Shown: positions 1 to 12,698 of the stretch, in pieces
Numbering within the stretch: the stretch's first letter is position 1
How the letters are laid out: each line of letters opens with the position of its first letter
Assembly (NCBI GenBank): GCA_944989445.1
Contig: CALYLW010000161.1
Location: 839,001 to 903,000, forward strand
Reading direction: 5' to 3'
Origin: Ampullaceana balthica
Taxonomy: Eukaryota > Mollusca > Gastropoda > Lymnaeidae
Length of the DNA stretch: 64,000 bases
The notes under the pieces: model-generated
Told to the model about the DNA's origin: nothing
The model's input: only the letters and a program-made list of their open reading frames with translations
Database searches by the model: none
Made by a program: the position numbers and the translations under genes

Positions 1-3000
1 ACCGAGCACCGACACACTACCGAGCACCGACATACACTACCGAGCACCGACACACTACCGAGCACCGACACACTACCGAGCGCCGACATACACTACCGAG
101 CGCCGACATACACTACCGAGTACCAACATACACTACCGAGCACCGATACACTACCGAGCGCCGACACACTACCGAGCACCAACATACACTACCGAGCACC
201 GACACACTACCGAGCACCGACACACTACCGAGCACCAACATACACTACCGAGCACCGACACACTACCGAGCGCCGACACACTACCGAGCACCGACACACT
301 ACCGAGCACCAACATACACTACCGAGCACCGGCACACTACCGAGCACCAACATACACTACCGAGCACCAACATACACTACCGAGCACCAACATACACTAC
401 CGAGCACCAACATACACTACCGAGCACCGACACACTACCGAGCACCGACACACTACCGAGCACCGACACACTACCGAGCACCGACACACTACCGAGCACC
501 AACATACACTACCGAGCACCGACACACTACCGAGCACCAACATACACTACCGAGCACCGACACACTACCGAGCACCAACATACACTACCGAGCGCCGACA
601 TACACTACCGAGCAGCGACCTACACCTACACTAACAAGCAGTAACATACACTACCGAGCACCAACATACACTACCGAGCACCGACACACTACCGAGCACC
701 AACATACACTACCGAGCACCAACATACACTACCGAGCGCCGACATACACTACCGAGCAGCGACCTACACCTACACTAACAAGCAGTGACATACACTACCG
801 AGCACCAACATACACTACCGAGCACCGACACACTACCGAGCACCAACATACACTACCGAGCACCAACATACACTACCGAGCACCAACATACACTACCGAG
901 CACCAACATACACTACCGAGCACCAACATACACTACCGAGCACCAACATACACTACCGAGCACCGATACACTACCGAGCACCGACACTACCGAGCACCAA
1001 CATACACTACCGAGCACCGACACACTACCGAGCACCAACATACACTACCGAGCACCAACATACACTACCGAGCACCGACACACTACCGAGCGCCGACACA
1101 CTACCGAGCACCGACACACTACCGAGCACCAACATACACTACCGAGCACCGACACACTACCAAGCACCAACATACACTACCGAGCACCAACATACACTAC
1201 CGAGCACCAACATACACTACCGAGCACCAACATACACTACCGAGCACCAACATACACTACCGAGCATCAACATACACTACCGAGCACCGACATACACTAC
1301 CGAGCACCGACACACTACCGAGCACCAACATACACTACCGAGCACCGACACACTACCGAGCACCGACACACTACCGAGCACCGACACACTACCGAGCACC
1401 AACATACACTACCGAGCACCAACATACACTACCGAGCACCGACACACTACCGAGCACCGACACACTACCGAGCACCAACATACACTACCGAGCACCAACA
1501 TACACTACCGAGCACCGACACACTACCGAGCACCGACACACTACCGAGCACCGACACACTACCGAGCACCAACATACACTACCGAGCACCAACATACACT
1601 ACCAAGCACCGACACACTACCGAGCACCGACACACTACCGAGCACCAACATACACTACCGAGCACCAACATACACTACCGAGCACCGACACACTACCGAG
1701 CACCGACACACTACCGAGCACCGACACACTACCTAGCACCAACATACACTACCGAGCACCGACACACTACCGAGCACCGACACACTACCGAGCACCAACA
1801 TACACTACCGAGCACCGAAACACTACCGAGCACCGACACACTACCGAGCACCAACATACACTACCGAGACCCAACATACACTACCGAGCACCGACACACT
1901 ACCGAGCACCGACACACTACCGAGCACCGACACACTACTGAGCACCGACACACTACCGAGCACCAACATACACTACCGAGCACCGACATACTACCGAGCA
2001 CCAACATACACTACCGAGCACCAACATACAGTACCGAGCACCAATATACACTACCGAGCACCAACATACACTACCGAGCACCAACATACACTAACGAGCA
2101 CCGACATACACTACCGAGCACCGACACACTACCGAGCACCAACATACACTACCGAGCACCAACATACACTACCGAGCACCAACATACACTACCGAGCACC
2201 GACACACTACCGAGCACCAACATACACTACCGAGCGCCGACATACACTACCGAGCAGCGACCTACACCTACACTAACAAGCAGTGACATACACTACCGAG
2301 CACCAACATACACTACCGAGCACCGACACATTACCGAGCACCAACATACACTACCGAGCACCAACATACACTACCGAGCGCCGACATACACTACCGAGCA
2401 GCGACCTACACCTACACTAACAAGCAGTGACATACACTACCGAGCACCAACATACACTACCGAGCACCGACACACTACCGAGCACCAACATACACTACCG
2501 AGCACCGACATACACTACCGTGCACCAACATACACTACCGAGCACCAACATACACTACCGAGCACCAACATACACTACCGAGCACCGACACACTACCGAG
2601 CACCAACATACACTACCGAGCACCAACATACACTACCGAGCGCCGACATACACTACCGAGCACCGACACAGTACCGAGCACCAACATACACTACCGAGCA
2701 CCGACACACTACCGAGCACCAACATACACTACCGAGCGCCGACATACACTACCGAGCACCGACACACTACCGAGCACCAACATACACTACCGAGCACCGA
2801 CACACTACCGAGCACCAACATACACTACTGAGCACCAACATACACTACCGAGCGCCGACATACACTAACAAGCAGTGACATACACTACCGAGCACCAACA
2901 TACACTACCGAGCACCGACACACTACCGAGCACCAACATACACTACCGAGCACCGACACACTACCGAGCACCGACACACTACCGAGCACCGACACACTAC

Positions 3001-3362
3001 CGAGCACCGACACACTACCGAGCACCAACATACACTACCGAGCACCGACACACTACCGAGCGCCGACATACACTACCGAGCGCCGACATACACTACCGAG
3101 CAACGACATACACTACCGAGCACCGACACACTACCGAGCACCGACACACTACCGAGCACCGACACACTACCGAGCACCGACACACTACCGAGCACCGACA
3201 CACTACCGAGCACCGACACACTACCGAGCACCGACACACTACCGAGCACCGACACACTACCGAGCGCCGACATACACTACCGAGCGCCGACATACACTAC
3301 CGAGCGCCGACATACACTACCGAGCAACGACATACACTAACAAGTAGTGACATACACTACAG
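1..3362. repeat. 18/20-bp satellite array, truncated by the window edge
   Basis: The stretch is built from two interleaved unit types, an 18-mer (ACACTACCGAGCACCGAC) and a 20-mer in which the linker is ACATACACTACC and the end is GAGCACCAAC. A rarer longer variant, containing CGACCTACACCTACACTAACAAGCAG, split here as CGACCTACACC then TACACTAACAAGCAG, recurs near 610, 755, 2250 and 2400. This suggests a higher-order unit. Because neither common unit contains TAA, TAG or TGA in any + frame, reading frames of up to 697 codons stay open across it; the predicted His/Thr/Pro-rich peptides have no family resemblance and I do not call a gene. The array starts before base 1, so its true size is unknown. 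Confidence 0.95.
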
Positions 3363-3540
3363 ACTGCTCATGCAATAATCATTGGATGATCAGTACTGAG
3401 GTAACGGTACTACAACTTGAGTTAGGGTTTAAGTTAAAACCCACAGTTAAATGCAGGACATGTGTATAATATTCCCTGATAAATGAAAATTTTCGCACCC
3501 CTTCAAGTTGCGCAAGAGGCAGTCCAACACCCCTCCCCCC

Positions 3541-6500
3541 AAGTACACACACCACCATAGCTCTTCAGTCCCGTGCACCACTACACTACAAACACTACCA
3601 CATCTCTTCAGTCCCCTGTACCACTACAGTACACACACCACCATAGCTCTTCAGTCCCCTGCACCACTACAGTACCCACACCACCACATCTCTTCAGTCC
3701 CCTGCACCACTACAGTACCCACCCCACCACATCTCTTCAGTCCCCTGCACCACTACACTACACACACCACCACGTCTCTTCAGTCCCCTGCACCACTACA
3801 GTACACACACCACCACATCTCTTCAGTCCCCTGCACCACTACAGTACACACACCACCACATCTCTTCAGTCCACTACACTACACACACCACCACATCTCT
3901 TCAGTCCCCTCCACCACTACACTACACACACCACCACTACAGTACACACACCACCACATCTCTTCAGTCCCCTGCACCACTACAGTACACACACCACCAC
4001 ATCTCTTCAGTCCCCTGCACCACTACACTACACACACCACCACTACACTACACACACCACCACTACACTACACACACCACCACTACAGTACACACACCAC
4101 CACTACAGTACACACACCACCACTACAGTACACACACCACCACTACACTACACACACCACCACTAAAGTACACACACAACCACTACAGTACACACACCAC
4201 CACATCTCTTCAGTCCCCTCCACCACTACACTACACACACCACCACTACAGTACACACACCACCACTACAGTACACACACCACAACTACACTACACACAC
4301 CACCACTACAGTACACACACCACCACTACGGTACACACACCACCACTACACACACCACCACTACAGTACACACACCACCACTACACACACCACCACTACA
4401 CACACCACCACTCCACTACACACACCACACTACAGTACACACACCACCACTACAGTACACACACCACCACTACATTACACACACCACCACTACACTACAC
4501 ACACCACCACTACTGTACACACACCACCACTACACTACACACACCACCACTACACTACACACACCACCTCTACACTACACACACCACCACTACACACACC
4601 ACCACTACACACACCACCAATACACCACACACACCACCACTACACACACCACCACTACACACACCACCACTACACTACACACACCACCACTACACACACC
4701 ACCACTACACACACTACACTACACACACCACCACTACACACACCACCACTACACACACAACCACTACAGTACACACACCACCACTACAGTACACACACCA
4801 CCACTACACTCACCACCACTACACTACACACACCACCACTACACTACACACACCACCACTACACTACACACACCACCACTACACTACACACACCACCACT
4901 ACAGTACACACACCACCACATCTCTTCAGTCCCCTGCACCACTACAGTACACACACCACCACTACACTACACACACCACCACTACACTACACACACCACC
5001 ACTACAGTACACACACCACCACTACAGTACACACACCACCACTACAGTACACACACCACCACTACACTACACAAACCACCACTACACTACACACACCACC
5101 ACTACAGTACACACACCACCACGTCTCTTCAGTCCACTGCACCACTACAGTACCCACACCACCACATCTCTTCAGCCCCCTGCACCACCACAGTACCCAC
5201 ACCACCAGATCTCTTCAGCCCCCTGCACCACTACAGTACCCACACCACCACATCTCTTCAGTCCCCTCCACCACTACAGTACACACACCACCACATCTCT
5301 TCAGCCCCCTGCACCACTACAGAAGCCACACCACCACATCTCTTCAGTCTCCTGCAGCACTACAGTACCCACACCACCACATCTCTTCAGCCCCCTGCAC
5401 CACTACAGTACCCACACCACCACATCTCTCGGGTCCCCTGCACCACTACAGTACACACACCACCACTACATTACACACACCACCACTACACTACACACAC
5501 CACCACTACTGTACACACACCACCACTACACTACACACACCACCACTACACTACACACACCACCACTACACTACACACACCACCACTACACACACCACCA
5601 CTACACACACCACCACTACACACACCACCAATACACCACACACACCACCACTACACACACCACCACTACACACACCACCACTACACACACCACCACTACA
5701 CACACCACCACTACACTACACACACCACCACTACACACACCACCACTACACACACTACACTACACACACCACCACTACACACACCACCACTACACACACC
5801 ACCACTACAGTACACACACCACCACTACAGTACACACACCACCACTACACTCACCACCACTACACTACACACACCACCACTACACTACACACACCACCAC
5901 TACACTACACACACCACCACTACACTACACACACCACCACTACAGTACACACACCACCACATCTCTTCAGTCCCCTGCACCACTACAGTACACACACCAC
6001 CACTACACTACACACACCACCACTACACTACACACACCACCACTACAGTACACACACCACCAATACAGTACACACACCACCACTACAGTACACACACCAC
6101 CACTACACTACACAAACCACCACTACACTACACACACCACCACTACAGTACACACACCACCACGTCTCTTCAGTCCCCTGCACCACTACAGTACCCACAC
6201 CACCTCATCTCTTCAGTCCCCTGCAGCACTACAGTACCCACACCACCACATCTCTTCAGCCCCCTGCACCACCACAGTACCCACACCACCAGATCTCTTC
6301 AGCCCCCTGCACCACTACAGTACCCACACCACTACATCTCTTCAGTCCCCTCCACCACTACAGTACACACACCACCACATCTCTTCAGCCCCCTGCACCA
6401 CTACAGTACCCACACCACCACATCTCTTCAGTCCCCTGCAGCACTACAGTACCCACACCACCACATCTCTTCAGCCCCCTGCACCACTACAGTACCCACA

Positions 6501-6548
6501 CCACCACATCTCTCGGGTCCCCTGCACCACTACAGTACCCACACCACA
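3541..6548. repeat. 20/41-bp CA-rich satellite with ~1-kb higher-order duplication
   Basis: The basic unit is a 20-mer, CACTACACTACACACACCAC, with a CACTACAGTACAC variant. It alternates with a longer composite unit that adds CATCTCTTCAGTCCCCTGCA. The block from about 4450 to 5440 is repeated from about 5440 to 6530 in the same order of variants (for example the rare TACATTACAC followed by TACTGTACAC). This means a segment of about 1 kb was duplicated as a whole, with small indels between the copies. The units contain no stop in any + frame, so a frame of 1,042 codons (3508-6636) spans the array; it reads as Thr/His/Pro/Leu low complexity and I treat it as non-genic. Confidence 0.93.
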
Positions 6549-7716
6549 GCTCATACCACCCCAGCTCCTTCTCATGAAGTACTTGTATTCAGTTGGTCAC
6601 ACGTGTGAGAGAAATCTCTCTTGGATGCATAAGTGATCTATCTAACATTTTAATCACAGGGCAATCGTTGAAATCTTTGTTTGTTATAACGATTTAAATG
6701 AACACGCCCTTAAAAACAACTGTTTCCTCACTGTCTAATATTTCTATTGATCGAAGAAGATATCAGCGTGAAGTGTACCATAAACCACTACATAGTTAAC
6801 TTGTATAGTGAGTGATCAGAGAAAGAACACAATATTTAAAGTATCCCATCGTTGTTCGGTATCCAGACAAAACGACAAAGATTTTTCGTATGTCACTTTG
6901 TCACCTTATCGTTTTGTCACTTGTCCTAGTTTCATTTTGTCTTATTATTGTTTAGTCTCCTTGTCGTATTGTCACCTCGTCATTTTATCTCATTGTCGTA
7001 TAGTTATTTTGTCGTTTTGTCTTCTTGTCATTTTGTCTCCTTGTCGTTTTGTATTTTTGTTGGTTTTTCGGCTCGTCGCTTTGTCACTTGTCCTTTTGTC
7101 GTTTTGTCATGGAACCTCATTGTTCACCTTCACATTGGTCGAATGGGAATCAAGATTTCAGTGCATCTTGGGCTTTGTGTGTGGGGTACGGAGGGCTTTA
7201 AGCCTGATAAAAAACTTAGTTGCAGTGGCGCCATTTGAGTAGTGACGCCCTTGGCGGTTCATGAGTTTACAACTTACTCCCTTCGAGTTGTTAATAAAGC
7301 TTTTTCTATTGGCCACGGTTCCAGTGATCTTATTAACTTGATTTTCTTTTCTTCTAGTTTTGTTTGAATTTTTTAAACACACACAACCTTTTCGGCCCTG
7401 GTAATTAAATTAAACAAAGTTATAAATACACGTGGCCTTAAAATTATAGTTTACTATTGCAGCATATCTAAAAGATAATTAAATGGGAAGGACATTTAAA
7501 TATTTTCACGTTTCCAAATGGAATAAGGAAAAGAGAATTTTGATAATAGGATAAACCAAAAACGATTTTTTAATTATTTTTTTTTATCTTTTATTATTTT
7601 CTTTTAAAGTTTAAAATATGTTAGCTACTTTGTAGTTCTGTAATCTATGTGTCTCTGCCACTCAAACAGCCGTAACAACAAACACTACGGATATACCATT
7701 CATTTAAACTTTAAAT
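6549..7716. other. Unique sequence with a TTTGTC-rich tract, no gene seen
   Basis: From about 6870 to 7112 the sequence repeats imperfect words of the form TTTTGTCACTTGTC and CCTTGTCGTTTTGTC. Reading frames across it give Leu/Val/Ser/Cys-rich peptides without any recognisable domain. A related tract lies near 11085-11160. The rest is AT-rich. A GCAGTGGCG word at 7224 resembles a hAT terminus but has no matching partner. Confidence 0.6.
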
Positions 7717-8275
7717 CATTGGGTGATAGGTGCTGAGTGATATCCCCATCAGTGCCCATCACGTACTACCACCAGCCATTGGGTGAGAGGTGCTGAGCGA
7801 TATCCCCATCAGTGCCCATCACGTACTACCAACAACCATTGGGCGGAGAGGTGCTGAGCGATATCCCCATCAGTGCCCAACAGTGCCCATTAGTGCCCAC
7901 CACCAGCCATTGGGCGAGAGGTGCTGAGCGATATCCCCAACAGTGCCCATTAGTGCCCATCACGTACTACCATCAACCATTGGGTGAGAGGTGCTGAGCG
8001 ATATCCCCATCAGTGCCCATCACGTACTACCAACAACCATTGGGCGAGAGGTGCTGAGCGATATCCCCATCAGTGCCCAACAGTGCCCATTAGTGCCCAT
8101 CACGTACTACCACCAGCCATTGGGCGAGAGGTGCTGAGCGATATCCCCATCAGTGCCCATCACGTACTACCACCAGCCATTGGGCGAGAGGTGCTGAGCG
8201 ATATCCCCATCAGTGCCCATCAGGGCCCAACAGTGCCCATTAGTGCACATCACGTACTACCACCAACCATTCCCC
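7717..8275. repeat. 60-bp minisatellite
   Basis: About nine to ten copies of a unit that begins CCATTGGGCGAGAGGTGCTG, continues with AGCGATATCCCCATCAGTG and ends CCCATCACGTACTACCACCAG. Some copies carry an extra CAACAGTGCCCATTAGTG insertion, others lack part of it. Short frames over the array are repeat by-products. Confidence 0.93.
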
Positions 8276-10146
8276 AACTCATCAGAACGTCGCTGCCCGA
8301 GAATAATGGACGTCATATCCCAGATCTTTCGAAAAACTACCGTAATTCACATATCACCTTTCTCTTGCATTTCCCTAGGTGAGCACTGCTCGATACAGAT
8401 GATTAAAATGAGTGATAGAGTCTAGTGCGTCAAAGGTAAACAAATAAATAAATAAAACAATAATAACAAAAGCTAAATTACATTTGTAAATGGAATTGAG
8501 TTTTTTTAAAAACACGTAAATTTAAATTACCAAATTTAAAGCATTTTAGGTCGCGCTCATGTGATTTTAATGCTGCAGTGCTACAGGAAGTTGAATAAAT
8601 ATTCTCTTAGCAAGAGAAGAAATGAAACATTTTGAAAAGTGACGTGCACTTTTTAAGTTTAGGCTAAACCGAGTTGTTAAAAAAAATGTTTCTCTATAGT
8701 TGAAAAATATTTCACAATTTTAAACCTCTGATTCATCATGAAATGACGTCATTCTAAGCCCCTGAATTTGACAACACATTTATCAGTAGTACTGACCCAT
8801 GCAAGCTCGTGAGCTCATCAGATGTCACTTTTTTGCGCACGTGTTCGGAGCGCCATGCACGAACGAATCGATCCGTTCGTTGGCTCACACACACACAAAG
8901 TAAGATCTGCCCACGCACAGTGTTGAGTTGTAGGTCTGTCCAACACGGGAAAAGGACGATCTCCACACGCGCAGTGTCTTGTACTTATGAATACATCGCA
9001 TGCAATTATTTTTCTTGGATTTACATTCGAAACTTTCACGAGATATACTTTTGAGATCAGTGTGTTTATTTTCCCGCTATTTTGGATTTTAATATTAACT
9101 GGAGGCTACAAATGTTTCGCTAATTTTCTAACGTCGAAATGTTGTTTGGAAAAGGACTTAAACAGCTATTAATTTCATTACTTAAATGACACCCTGTTTA
9201 AACATATGGATCAGTTTAGTGTTCCCCCCTTCATTTCTTGGATTGTATGGGATATTTTAACTTATTTATGCATATATTAAATTGTCAAAATATTTTTTTT
9301 TAAATTTAATATACTAAAGAATAATCAATTCAAGGGCTTTTCTTGGAAAATATATATTTTATTACATTAGCATTTTAAAGTGTCATTTATTCTATTATTA
9401 CTTTGACTAACATTCATTTGGGGTAGAAATTGGTAGTGTGTTGGTTTGGATGTAGAACACATATCTATTTGAACATATTTTCCCCAATCTTTCTAAAAAT
9501 ACTCGTGTGCTTTAATATAATGAGCATCTATTTTATGATATACATTTTGGTTTGATATTTGAAAAAAACAAAACAAGCTAGTATAAATTTACTATAGATT
9601 ATAGTTTAATGGTCACGTTCATTTTAATTTCAAGTAAATAATTTGGCCCTGCAACGCTATCCAATTTATAATGGAAAAGCAACTAGCAAAATAGATTTGA
9701 AAGAATGTTTATTTTACTCATAGTGCCAATTAGTCAAATATTTTATACGAGCAACAAAGCCCGCCCAAGGACGTTCTGCCACCGTTCGGTGACATGTTGT
9801 AACTCACCTCCAACAGCCGTTTCGACCGGCATACATGTGCATCACGTCAAAAATACTATTCATTATAGTTAAAATAAATAACTCGTAAAAACAGAGCTTT
9901 TGGCTATAAATCCCAACGCGCATAACTCAAAATAAAGTCTTGGAAGAAATACTGCACCAAAAATAACTCGTTTTGAACTTCCGCGTAAACGTGTTCAATA
10001 TGATTGGCTGTAGGAGTCATATGTGTTTGAGGGACGAATCGCTATAGATGACCGGACGGAACGGACAGAAAATTGCCTTTTATTATATAGGATTCTCTGC
10101 CACCTACACTCTGTTTTAAAAAAATATCAGTAACTGGTCTAAGTTA
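8276..10146. other. AT-rich intergenic stretch, no gene recognised
   Basis: No frame here shows a known domain or plausible splicing. The piece from about 9949 to 9990 (CTGCACCAAAAATAACTC, then TTTTGAACTTCCGCGTAAA) is a copy of a dispersed repeat also found near 11429 and, inverted, near 46060-46140. A perfect TGACGTCA occurs at 8744-8751. Confidence 0.6.
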
Positions 10147-10574
10147 CGCCACACAGCAATCAATGGCTTTATCGTGACAACCTTCACATAGTGTTTTAAA
10201 CAAGTATTCCACCCATCACACGCAGCAATCAATCTCTTTAACGTGACAACCTTCACAGAGTGTTTTAAACATGTATTCCACCCATCACACGCAGCAATCA
10301 ATCTCTTTAACGTGACAACCTTCACAGGGTGTTTTAAACATGTATTCCACCATCACACGCAGCAATCAATCTCTTTAACGTGACAACCTTCACAGAGTGT
10401 TTTAAACATGTATTCCACTATAATTCCACCCATCACACGCAGCAATCAATCTCTTTAACGTGACAGCCTTCACAGGGTGTTTTAAACATGTATTCCACCC
10501 ATCACACACAACAATCAATCTCTTTAACGTGACAGCTTTCACGGAGTGTTTTAAACATGTATTCCACCCATCAA
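10147..10574. repeat. 69-bp minisatellite
   Basis: About six copies of a unit of 69 bp containing CACACGCAGCAATCAATCTC, TTTAACGTGACAACCTTCAC and AGTGTTTTAAACATGTATTC. The first copy is the most diverged. One copy carries a short internal insertion near 10415. The frames on either strand through this block are repeat-derived. Confidence 0.92.
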
Positions 10575-12394
10575 TCGAATATCACTTTTATGGCACCTTT
10601 CACTCAGTTTTATCACAAAATAATTTGTTACGCAAAACTCTCTATCAACATCAATATAAATGACGCCTAAAGCGTCCGATTCACTGTCCCACTTCACATA
10701 AATGAAGTACAACCAGTGTGGTAGGTGACAGCTGGTGAATGCAACACGGATATACGTATAACCGATACATTATTTATACGTGATTAGGCACGTCCCTAAG
10801 GTATCCCAAAATTCTTGTGTGATATCAATTTCAAAGTTCTTTAATTTTATGTATTATTAAGATATTAAGAATCAGTTTTATCCTCAAGTTAAGTGAATCA
10901 AGTGGTTTCATAAAACTCGTAAAAGTATGACATCATGGCAACAAATAAATGAAAGAATGAAGTTAATTAAAGAATTAAAACAATAAAACAGAAAAAAGTT
11001 TACATATACTGTCATAGAGCTGTGTTTAGAATTCTAAAGAGATTTGATCGAAGTTTAACACACAAAAAATGTTCATACAATTGTCACGTGTCGTGTCACC
11101 TTGTCGTTTTGTTACTTGTCGTTTTGTCACTTGTCCTTTTGTCACTTGTCGTTTTGCCTGGTTACCACTAGGAGATGCCTGTATAGTTCCGAAAAATGTC
11201 ACATCTGCATCAATGCTGGCTGCGTCCTCACCTACCAAATAAAGACTAATTTGTAGGGCGCCTACAGCGCCCATTTTTTTTTGTTGTTTGGTCAAAAGCC
11301 CAAGTAACTTATCCTTGTATGATAAATACGAAATTACCTTAAATGTACACAAAGTATTTATATAATATTTTTTTACAGTGCTAATCACCACACTAAAACT
11401 AATTTTAGAAAGCAGCGCACCAAATTACTGCACCAAAAAATAACTCTTTGAGTAAGTCAGCACTGTTTACAACACAAATGCCGATGTCAAAGGTTCGTGC
11501 ATTGTTTGGTTAATGTAAATCTGAAAACCAAAATGTTAATGATTTTTAAGTCTATATCTTCAATTTTTAAAAAAGCAGAGTGATGTCCCTTAGCATTAGG
11601 CCAAAGTCAGTCATACATAATTGAGGGTAAATATATATATGATTATTTAATATTTTTTTTGGTTATCGATGATAAAAGTGTATATTTATTTAAATAAAAA
11701 TTTAAAAAATTAGAGATTTAGCGGCGCCCTTTTGAACTGGCGCAGGCCGGCGCCCTTGGCAACTGCCCCGATGCCAAGCCGTTGTTATGCCACTGCTAAT
11801 CTGGATATTAATTCGACCGTGGTTGTCCTAAAAATTTAGATTTTCATACTCCTAACAAATCTCAACAATTGAAATTCCTTCAATTTACACATAACGTCAC
11901 ATCGGATTTAACTTGGCAGCACATTAAGATAATTCATAGGCCTTAAACCGTGGTCAAGCTATGCGGCCCTCGTGCTCTCTACTAAATGTTTGAATAATTC
12001 TAGCAATCTCTGAGAAATTAAAAATTGCTTCTTAGATTTGATCATTAAAATAGTAGTACTTATTTTTTTAAAATAAAAAAAATTGAATTACAAAGAGGCT
12101 TACTGACTGACTCACCAACCACCCCCCTCCTTCCTCTAATCGATACACAAAGACAAATCTACTTCAAAATATGACTTGCCCTGTATGTTTGTCTTGTTCT
12201 GTATTAGTTATGAATGTTTCTATTTTGAAAGTCCGACAGGCTAGTTGCTTATATGCTTTTAAATCAAATCATGTTAAACCTTTCGTCACTCGGTATTTAT
12301 CTTTAACAGAAATCATTAATGTAAACTAATGTTAAGCATCCTAATATTATTTATTATATCTGGACTTGAACTTAATGTCACATATATATTAGAT
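10575..12394. other. Intergenic sequence with transposon debris
   Basis: No gene is recognised. A short tract of TTTTGTCACTTGTC words lies at about 11085-11160. At 11397-11455 there is a copy of a dispersed repeat (AATTTTAGAAAGCAGCGCAC) that recurs inverted near 46110-46140. Around 11725-11801 GC-rich sequence ends in TTGTTATGCCACTGC, which looks like a hAT-type terminus (CAGTGGCATAACAAC on the other strand); its partner end was not found. Confidence 0.5.
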
Positions 12395-12690
12395 CAGTGC
12401 TTCTCAAACTTTTTAATGTGGCGGACCGGCAGGAATTTTTTCCATTACTCCAGGGTCCGGTGCGCTATTTTACCTGTACTGATGTGGTAGCGAAATGTAA
12501 TTTATTTTATTTGTTTAATTTTACGTGTTTATTGCCAAAAAATCTACATATGCTATAGGTTTAGTATTAGGGATTGCAAATGGACGATTAAAATTATGTT
12601 TTATTTTCCTTTCTTGGTAACTTCTGGGACCGGCGGCGGATCGTCCACTGACCGGCACCGGTCCGCGGACCACCATTTTGAGAAGCACTG
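12395..12690. mobile_element. Non-autonomous hAT element (MITE), 296 bp
   Basis: The left end reads CAGTGCTTCTCAAAC and the right end reads TTTTGAGAAGCACTG, a terminal inverted repeat of the kind found in hAT elements. The flanks TATTAGAT (12387-12394) and TATTAGAC (12691-12698) form an 8-bp target duplication with one mismatch, also typical of hAT. The interior has no coding capacity and is GC-rich next to the right end (GACCGGCACCGGTCCGCGG). Confidence 0.85.
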
Positions 12691-12698
12691 TATTAGAC

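Noticed and set aside
785..2878. 697-codon open frame rich in HYRAP / TTEHQH repeats
   Set aside because: It is a translation of the stop-free satellite; other frames are open as well, and it has no domain, start context or splice evidence.
3508..6636. 1,042-codon open frame rich in Thr, His and Pro
   Set aside because: It translates the CA-rich satellite. Unit sequence alone explains the lack of stops.
6808..7242. 144-codon + frame rich in Leu/Ser/Cys/Val
   Set aside because: It is made by the TTTTGTC tract; no domain, and the overlapping 6948-7238 frame is equally open.
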